NCBI RefSeq assembly: GCF_964355755.1
Contig: NC_092674.1
Location: 1,741,001 to 1,805,000, forward strand
Direction: 5' to 3'
Length of the DNA stretch: 64,000 nucleotides
Source: Antedon mediterranea
Taxonomy: Eukaryota > Echinodermata > Crinoidea > Comatulida > Antedonidae
This document shows, in pieces, positions 56,926 to 64,000 of the stretch. The notes beneath the pieces are model-generated. The model worked only from the letters and a program-made list of their open reading frames with translations, did no database searches and had not been told where the DNA came from. Positions within the stretch are counted from its first letter, which is position 1; each line of letters starts with the position of its first letter. The position numbers were made by a program, and so were the translations under genes.

Positions 56926-59900
56926 TTATGAATGTAGATTTTCTTTTCTTGCTGTTTTTGGTTTATTGAATTTGTCTCCTGTGCAAAAAAAAGGGAAAGA
57001 GATAGAAAAGTAGGTTTTTAAAATTACAAACAAATAATTATGTTACCACTATTTCCTGTGTTTGGGAATTTTTTACTAATTTGTTTAAATTATTAAATTT
57101 AACACAAGAAAACATACCTTGTCCTTTAAACAAAGCCAAGCTTGAAATACAGTTGTACTTGGATACAACAGACCTTGTGTCGCCCTCATCGGAATCTGAT
57201 GAATTACTGTCGTGACATTTGCTCTTTAGGTTCGATTCTTCCATTTGTTCCACTTTTACTTCATCTACAAAATCATCTGTCAAATACAACAAAAGTTCAT
57301 GAAGTATGTCAATGGCAAAGAAACTCTTAACCCAAAGTTTAAACTATCCAACGGGACCATGTAAAAATTATTTTACTTCAGTTAACAAAATTTTGTTTAA
57401 TCTTTACCCTGCAATTATTTATCAAGGATTTTTTTAATATAATTATACACACTATATTGATTGCCTTATACACTTTTACATTGAAACAAAAATAACATAG
57501 CACTGAAGTAAAATAATACAGAACTGCAGTAGAATAATTTGTACACAGCCTCTAAACAATACTACTCAAAATACAAAAAGATGAGATATACTGTATTTAT
57601 TAAGAGACTGCTAGTGAAACCCCTTTTGACAAAATCACAATTTTATAAAATGGCTCATTTACTAATGATAGACTCACCTGAAGAGTCTACTTCAGGGTCA
57701 TCATCTGACAGAATAACTGTTTCTTTTGGTTCCTGTGTTGATTTTCGCTCTGCATTCTAAATATAAAAGCATATCACAAAAGTAACAAAAACAGTTAATT
57801 AAAATAAATTATAATTATACTTGATTTCAAATTGAATAGACCAATCTCATTGTGCTAATAAAAATAATAATTTTATTTAATTATTTAAGAAGACAAAAAC
57901 TTCACATACATCAAAACGTCGTTTATATGCTGGATACTTCATCTTTTGTTCAGTTCTTGCAAGAACCATTTGTATTCTTTTCTTTAAATTTTCCCAATCC
58001 ACTGAATGAGGCTTGCCCTGTTTCCACAGCTGCTCTTCAATCTTGAGTGCCTCATTGAAATTCTCCTCTGCACTCCGCATATCACCTCTGTGGTCGCGTT
58101 CATAGTAGAACAGACCTAGTAGGTAGTATGTACGTGCTGTGTCTGTATGAATGCCTAGCAACTCCATACGCCTACTCGCACACCTTTCTCCAAAGTCAAT
58201 AGCATCTTCATATCTGTGAAGAAAAAGAATACAAATATGATGTGGTTTTATGCACTCTTTTGGGATAAATGTGACTTTAATATTATTTTATTTATTATCA
58301 ATTATGTCAACTCCACCTTTTTAGGAGACATAATTAATTGTTTTTGAAAGTTCCAATGTTGTTTCTTTGTTGCTTACTTTCTTGATGTTAATTTTATCAA
58401 ATTTGTATTGATGTAATTAATAAGGAATTAAAGTATATTCTGGGGACATTTTCCTGTAAATCAAATGACAGTATGTTTGTCAATGCTTACATGGGACACC
58501 ACTGAAAGGTGACACTTTGTTGGGTCCCAAAGATGTTCCCTTAATTAAGTATTTAATTCAACCAAAGAAAAATTGCAAAGTTACTTGTCCACATCTCTCA
58601 ATGCGAGTGCTAGATTTCGCAAAGTCTTCAGATAACCTTTCTCATTATCAATAACCATTTCATCCTCCACACGCAAAGACCTTCTGTAATATTCAATAGC
58701 GTTTTCTCCTTCTTCCAGCTGATAATGACATGAACCAATATTTGCAAGGTAAACTGGAATATCCGGGTGATGTTCTGATTGGGTGAGATCCCTTCTTAAT
58801 TCGTATGCCTTCTGGTAAAATCCTAGCGCTTCTTTTATTTTGCTCTTTTCAACCAAAGCATTACCTTGCTGAAGCCGAGATTTGTTCAATATTAGATCTG
58901 CCATAGTGCTGTAGAAACGAGCTGTATTGGTATTCTTCAGCTTCAGTTCTTTCAAGAGATCATATGCAATCTTGATTCTCTCGACAGCTTTGTCAATATC
59001 TTTCAAACATGTGGTACAAACATTGCCCCAGAGTTGGTAAAGCAAATTCAATTTTTCTTTTTCAGCATCAGTGAGAGAATTGACATGCTTTGCTGCAAAA
59101 TATTTTTCGACTTTCTCTCTGAAAAACTTTGTTGTAAGTGACATTTGATTAGAGGTTTCTTCTGGCTTCTTGGTTTTCAGAAGTTCTTGCTCAGCTGCTT
59201 CTAGCAATGGTAGAATTTCTTCATATCGATAGTTAATTCTGGACATCTGCAATCCTTCATAAGCTGACATTTCAACAAACTGTAGAAAATTATGACTTTC
59301 GTACTCAAGTTTACGTTGAGCTTTGAAAAACTTCAATCTTTCTTTGGTTGAATAAAACAACTCCACAGTAGACGATATTACTCGCCATTCATCAGTATCA
59401 ACACCTCTCTTTTGTTTTGGCAGAAGTTTAAGAAGCTCTTGAAAATTAGCAGCATCTTCGTTCTTTCGTTTCATTGCTTTCTTGTATCGTTTCTCACTCA
59501 GTTGTCCAATTTTCTTAAGTTTCCGGAGAAAGTAACCAATAAACTCTTGCTCTCCAATTTCGTATTCACTCGTGACAGATTTGTCTATTTGGGCAATCTT
59601 CTGAAGGAATTGTCGCATTAGCAGATGCATTCCATAACGCACATCAGACTTGTGAAAATCTTCATTGTCATCTATCGATGTTTCAATCAGGTTTCTGTAT
59701 TTGAGATCCTAAAGTTGGAGGTTCACTTCTACTCGCTGTGATCGCTTCATTCCAAGAATTGCCATAGCTGCTCGACTTGTAAAAGTACCAGGAACAGTAG
59801 CAAGTCGAATCATGCAGAACTTTTGGTTGTCTGGTAAGCTGTCAATTGTGTTCTTCAAGCAAGTTTCTAAATTGACATCTCCATAAAATCCCAGTTGGGT

Positions 59901-61122
59901 GACATCATCTGAGCGATTCTCCAAATACTTAATCAGTTTTTTAGGTGGAATAGTGTGGTCTTGCAGACGACTACCTGTTACTTTCAACGCCAATGGACAC
60001 TTGCCACAAATGTGTACAAGCTTTTGTGCTTCTTCATCAGATATATCGGTCCTACCAGCGTAATACTGCAGGATGTCTCTTGCATCATCGTACTCCAGTT
60101 CATCTGCTTTTATAGAAATAGACTCCACACATTTCTCATAACGTGCACAAAGTTTTCGAGGAAGCCCCATTCTGGTTGTGATCAAAACCTTTAGACAGGT
60201 GTTCCCACATTCAATAATTCTTTCTATAAGTTCAACAAAGTTATTGTACACGTCGTCCTTTACTCCTTCTTTTGGTGTTCTTAGAGGGCGATCGGTGTTG
60301 TCAAACAAAAGTACAGCTCCACCTATATGGAAAAAAAAACATAATTACAATAAAAGTACATTACGAAACAAATACTCTTTGGTATTGCAATCTTCCAGAC
60401 AAACTAACAACAGAAATACAGACTGACCGTTGGTTATATAGGGATGGGAGAAATTGGGAGGGGGAGAGTGCAGGGGGTTGGTATTCCATAAGTTACGTAC
60501 CAGCTTTCTTTGGTTTGTATTTTTTCAACTTCCAAATTAGATTATCAATATCAACCAATAAAGTTGTATCTTCACCCATCGTATGTAAAACTGCATTAAA
60601 GATGCTCTCAGTCGATGACAGCTCCCGGAGGTCAACAAACAGCAACTCATGGTTCTCTATCTTTGCTAGCCTAGTTTTACCCATACCCGGAAGTCCACTG
60701 GTGCAGATTGTTGCCACACCATCGCCGTCATGTTTTTCTCCAAGGAGATAAAACAATTGCTCAAGACGATCTTTCCTACCAATAAATGGACCCTGTGAAG
60801 CTGCAGGATGCTTCCGATAATGCCTAGCAATAACGGCATATTCCGAGTTATATTTATTAAGCTCTTCTATCAAATCATTCCGCCCAATCTCATACAGGAT
60901 GTGTCGTAGTAAGAGAGTATCCCCATCGTGGAAATGATTTCCTTCTTGTAGCTTATCGAAAAAGTCGAACGTATCCTTGATATCTTCATAATTTCTAGCC
61001 CCAAGTCTGTCTTTGACGAGTGATTTTGCCGCCTTCAATTCTTCACTAGTAATCCCGTTCGCAAAACAAACGATAAGCCATCGAAAACGACTAATTGAGC
61101 TTGGATCGTTTGACGACGCCAT
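56926..61122 (-). pseudogene. DED-NB-ARC-TPR paralogue broken by a nonsense codon
   Basis: Exons correspond one to one to 31018-35259: 60501-61122, 58585-60322, 57910-58213, 57678-57756, 57118-57276, 56926-56978. Splice sites and exon lengths are kept, apart from an in-frame loss of six codons after the P-loop in exon 1. There the paralogue's EACYRQ is missing, between RLAK and IENHE. In exon 2 a CAG codon has become TAG (59709-59711), just after the NB-ARC module at about residue 412. Translation would stop after DED and NB-ARC, leaving out all TPRs. The reading frame after the stop stays open to the normal end, so the break looks recent. It could still yield a short DED-NB-ARC protein with a regulatory role, or the TAG could be allelic; I favour a young pseudogene. 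Confidence 0.85.
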
Positions 61123-61148
61123 TTTATTAGGCCTGGAAAGCTTGGCCT

Positions 61149-61724
61149 GTCACGCCAAAATCGGTCCGGCCGGATCGATTTTGGTCGTAATCAAGCACCA
61201 AAACTGGTCCGGTCACGTCGGATCGCTTTTGGCGTTGAATGAAACAGCCGCTAAATTTAAAACAGGTCTGGCTAGGCCAAAACTGATCCGGCTTTTAAAA
61301 TCGCTTATTTATTCTTTAAATTGTGCTGTTGCAAACAGTTCAAATGGTTAAAGTAAACTATGCTTAAAGTAAATATACTAAATATTACCGTACAAGCGAA
61401 AAGAAATTATCGACACACTAATTAAAGAAACTCTAATCGGCTTTTGGGATATTCTATTGCATGTTCAGTTCGTTTAAAACTAATAGCGCCCTCTAGTAAT
61501 TTTATATTATGTACAGAACGCCGATTTATTCTTGCACATTTTTAATCTCTCCGTTTCGATAATTTCTTAGTTTACTTCACCCATTTGGACTTTTTTAAGG
61601 ATAAATAAGCGATTTTAAAGGCCCGACCAGTTTTGGCCTAGCCGGACCTGTTTTAGCGGCTGTTTCAACGTTAAAATCGATCCGACCGGACCAGTTTTGG
61701 CCCCGGACCAAATTTCGCGTTACA
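61149..61724. mobile_element. foldback MITE, GGCCT target duplication
   Basis: The ends GTCACGCCAAAATCGGTCC and (reverse strand) GTAACGCGAAATTTGGTCC are related. The inverted match continues inward for roughly 150 bp through GCGGCTGTTTCA-type and AAATCGCTTATTTAT blocks. GGCCT flanks both sides (61144-61148, 61725-61729). The matching site in copy 1 (about 35270-35285) has one GGCCT and no element. It lies just upstream of the broken STAND paralogue. Confidence 0.8.
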
Positions 61725-61959
61725 GGCCTATGTTTGTTTTGTGTGGAACCATTGAAGCTTAACGGTTGTACAACCATCCATCCAGGGCCTACAATCATCA
61801 CATTTAATTATTAATTGTACTGTTGTACCATAGAGATCTCTATGGTTGTACACAGAATTTTTATTATGCCACCAATGTAAAGGTATAGCCTAATTTCCAA
61901 ATAAATATGATTGACTTATGAACGGTGAATATTATTTTTTGTTTCCACATTTTGAGCGA

Positions 61960-63000
61960 AATTGATTTGATTTGATTTGATTTATTTCGGCATCAGTACA
62001 TAAAATATCACAGACATACAATTAAAATTGGCAAATATAAAAATACCAATATAAAACAAGGATGCCAAGGATAACTCATAAAAGTCCTCTACGGACTTGT
62101 TTCCAATGAGGTCCTTTGAAAGAACAGCAAAAAAGACAAACAAAGCTACATAAAAAAAATACAAAAAACAGCAAAAAGGACAATCGAAAAAAGAAGAAGC
62201 GCTAATTAAATAGTTTCTAGAGCTAGTGAACGTTCCTGTAGATACTTTTTAAGTTTACTTTTAAAACAACAAACAGTTTGTGATTCCTTAATGTTAATTG
62301 GTAAATTATTCCATTCTTTAATAGCATTGTAAAAAAAGGTCACATGTGCCATTGGCTTGATAGTTGGGATTCTAAAATTAAAATTGCATCCCCTAGTATT
62401 GTAATTATGACTGTCTGAAATTCTAATAAAACGATTGCATAAATAAGGTGGACAACAATGATGATATATTTTAAAAACATGACAGACTCTAAGAAATTCG
62501 ACACGGTCTTGGACTTTTAACATACCAACGTCGTTTAGCTGATATTGACCAACATGAGATCGGGGACCTAACTTTTTTATAAAACGAACCATTTTGTTTT
62601 GAGTCGTTAGCAAACCGAATAATCGAACATCGGTTGGATTAAAGCAAAACTAAGAATTTTGCGACAATGTGAATTAAGAAATGATGATTGTCGGTACAGA
62701 AATTTCAGTCTGCCGTTTGCTTTGTTTATAACAGAGCGGGCAATGACGTCACCTGATACATTTTGGTCAATCTCAATACCTAGATATTTGATAGATTTTG
62801 ATCCATTTATAGTCGCAATCAATATAGAATTCGTTTACTTTGCTTAATCTACGTTTAGAACCAAACAGGATGCATTCGGTCTTACCCATATGAAGCGAAA
62901 GTTGATTGTCGATCAGCCAATTATTGCATGATACGAGATTGTTTTTGAAATTGCGACATTTAAACTTTTTGCCTCGATGATCATAATTAAAAAATGATCG
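61960..63000 (-). mobile_element. CR1-like LINE 3' part, frameshifted
   Basis: The minus strand reads from WLIDNQLSLHMGKTECILFG (near 62860-62930) through SIKYLGIEIDQN (62607-62822 frame) to QNKMVRFIKKLGPR and EWNNLPINIKES (62206-62613 frame), with at least two frame breaks. The tail is (TTTGA)n-type at 61963-61984. Everything upstream, including the YADD box, is truncated. It is the same clade as 24391-27222 and the same family as 49074-49546. Confidence 0.85.
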
Positions 63001-63439
63001 TGGATTTAAAGTAAAAAATATTAAATTGTTTAGTTAAATATATACATTTAATATAATTAAGTTTGTTGTTTTGTGTTTTTTTGTATTTTTTTTTTGTAGG
63101 CCTATTAGCAAAACAGATGGAATCGATCATTACTTCGGAAACTCCTGTAAAAACAACCGGGATTTTTTATACTTGAGCCTGGTTTCCTGTCGACGTATAT
63201 CACTTTTGTTGTGAACTACATCGATTTGTCTTATAGAAATGCGGATTTTACAGGAAACCGATTACGATCGACAATTTATTTTAATTTAAACGATGAGAAT
63301 TTGTGGATAAATGTTAAACCACAGTTTAATTCTAAATCAATAAATGCAATTCTAATAGTAAAATATTCTCTTTACAAATGCGTGGTTCAAAGATGTGTTA
63401 TTGTCTCCATAAAAATGAAAAACAAAGAAGAATAAATTC

Positions 63440-63594
63440 AGATTGGAGCAATTTTGTAGTTTAAAAAAAGTATTTTCTTTAGCGAAAAAAAGTATAAACA
63501 TTATTATATATAATTTACCCATTTATTATTTTGTTTTGTAATGATCCATTTATGTATGCTATGCTTATGTGAATGGAAATAAAGAAAGAAAGAC
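63440..63594 (+). mobile_element. possible LINE 3' end with (GAAA)n tail
   Basis: The stretch ends AATGGAAATAAAGAAAGAAAG, as does the LINE at 27200-27222. A 74-codon frame at 63211-63435 precedes it but shows no motif I recognise. Weak evidence. Confidence 0.35.
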
Positions 63595-63602
63595 TTTCAA
63601 TA

Positions 63603-63807
63603 AGTTATTTTTTAGTTTTAATAAAGTGATTCCGTTAGGCCTATTTCACTAAAATGACAAAGTAAATAGTTAAATTCAACAATTTTTTTTATTTAAAATC
63701 AGTTTGTTTCGATCCAATATTTGATCAAAGTGTATAACTATTATGTGATATTAAAATGGCATATTCAACTAAATTTTAAGAATGAAATTCAGGGGGACAA
63801 TACATCT
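63603..63807. mobile_element. TTAA MITE, inverted and truncated copy
   Basis: The right end GGGGGACAATACATCT is followed by TTAA (63808-63811). The internal part is the reverse complement of the other copies (AGTTTTAATAAAGTGATTCCG, AACTATTATGTGATATTAAA). One end is lost near 63603. Confidence 0.7.
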
Positions 63808-63954
63808 TTAAAAGTAAGTAAAATATAAGAAGGAACAGATTTACCAAAGGATTATGAAAAGAAAATTATTAGTTTCATATAAAAGTGATTATAATTATAA
63901 ACCGGCCTCTAGTAAAACAGTAGACCGATAATTGTAGGGTTTGGCTTGGGAATA

Positions 63955-64000
63955 AGCGTGGTTCCCACTAGAACGCAACACAGCGACGTATCGACGCAAA
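63955..64000. mobile_element. GGTTCCCACTAG-family MITE, cut by the window end
   Basis: GTGGTTCCCACTAGAACGCA then CACAGCGACGTATCGACGCA matches the left end of the copies at 5443, 7790 and 14864. The element continues past the window. Confidence 0.6.

Larger units (their letters stand above)
56121..61926. repeat. segmental duplication, copy 2
   Basis: Same-orientation counterpart of 29871-35487, including all six exons, introns and flanks of the STAND gene. It differs by a foldback insertion at 61149-61724, by the lack of the TTAA MITE, and by a number of substitutions. Confidence 0.85.

Noticed and set aside
63211-63435. 74-codon plus-strand frame
   Set aside because: It lacks motifs and lies next to a probable LINE tail; not enough to call a gene.

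Overview
This window is animal nuclear DNA. It is AT-rich, and its genes have many small exons with GT-AG introns, mostly in phase 1 between extracellular modules. The gene content (a Tie-type ectodomain, a WSC-containing adhesion GPCR, a death-effector NB-ARC-TPR protein, a carbohydrate sulfotransferase) and the dense load of LINEs, MITEs and minisatellites suggest a marine invertebrate deuterostome. An echinoderm is my best guess, but that is inference. I saw no bacterial, organellar, viral, CRISPR, tRNA or rRNA feature.

Layout. 1-215: decayed C2H2 zinc-finger remnant. 645-8278 (+): complete 16-exon gene for a Tie-like receptor ectodomain whose tail is only about 40 residues and has no kinase. 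8428-8872: minisatellite between two tail-to-tail genes. 8897-19977 (-): adhesion GPCR with two WSC domains, a mucin-like stalk, GAIN/GPS and 7TM; its introns carry MITEs and satellites. 20433-21250: two tandem-repeat arrays. 21428-24248 (-): type II carbohydrate sulfotransferase with an in-frame TAG inside a possible 54-nt retained intron; LINE remnants lie in its introns. 24391-27222 (+): CR1-like LINE. 27898-30783: two copies of a TTAA-flanked MITE. 31018-35259 (-): complete six-exon gene for a 990-residue DED-NB-ARC-TPR (STAND) protein. 36606-39241: decayed Transib/RAG1-type DNA transposon with RSS-like CACAGTG ends and a CGGCG target duplication. 39283-42560: minisatellite, LINE pieces and an AACGTT-rich repeat. 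43179-45025 (-): small acidic gene, partly resolved. 45769-47556: nested foldback element. 49074-54740: four LINE fragments. 55052-56110: mosaic duplications and GAATGC-type repeats. 56926-61122 (-): second copy of the DED-NB-ARC-TPR gene, broken by one nonsense codon. 61149-61724: foldback MITE. 61960-63000: LINE 3' part. 63603-64000: further MITE copies.

Functionally the host genes fall into cell-surface receptors (Tie-like protein, adhesion GPCR), Golgi glycan sulfation, and an intracellular STAND immune or death sensor present twice. They form no operon-like unit. The two STAND copies come from a segmental duplication of about 5.6 kb. Each copy later gained a different transposable element, so each shows the empty site of the other's insertion.
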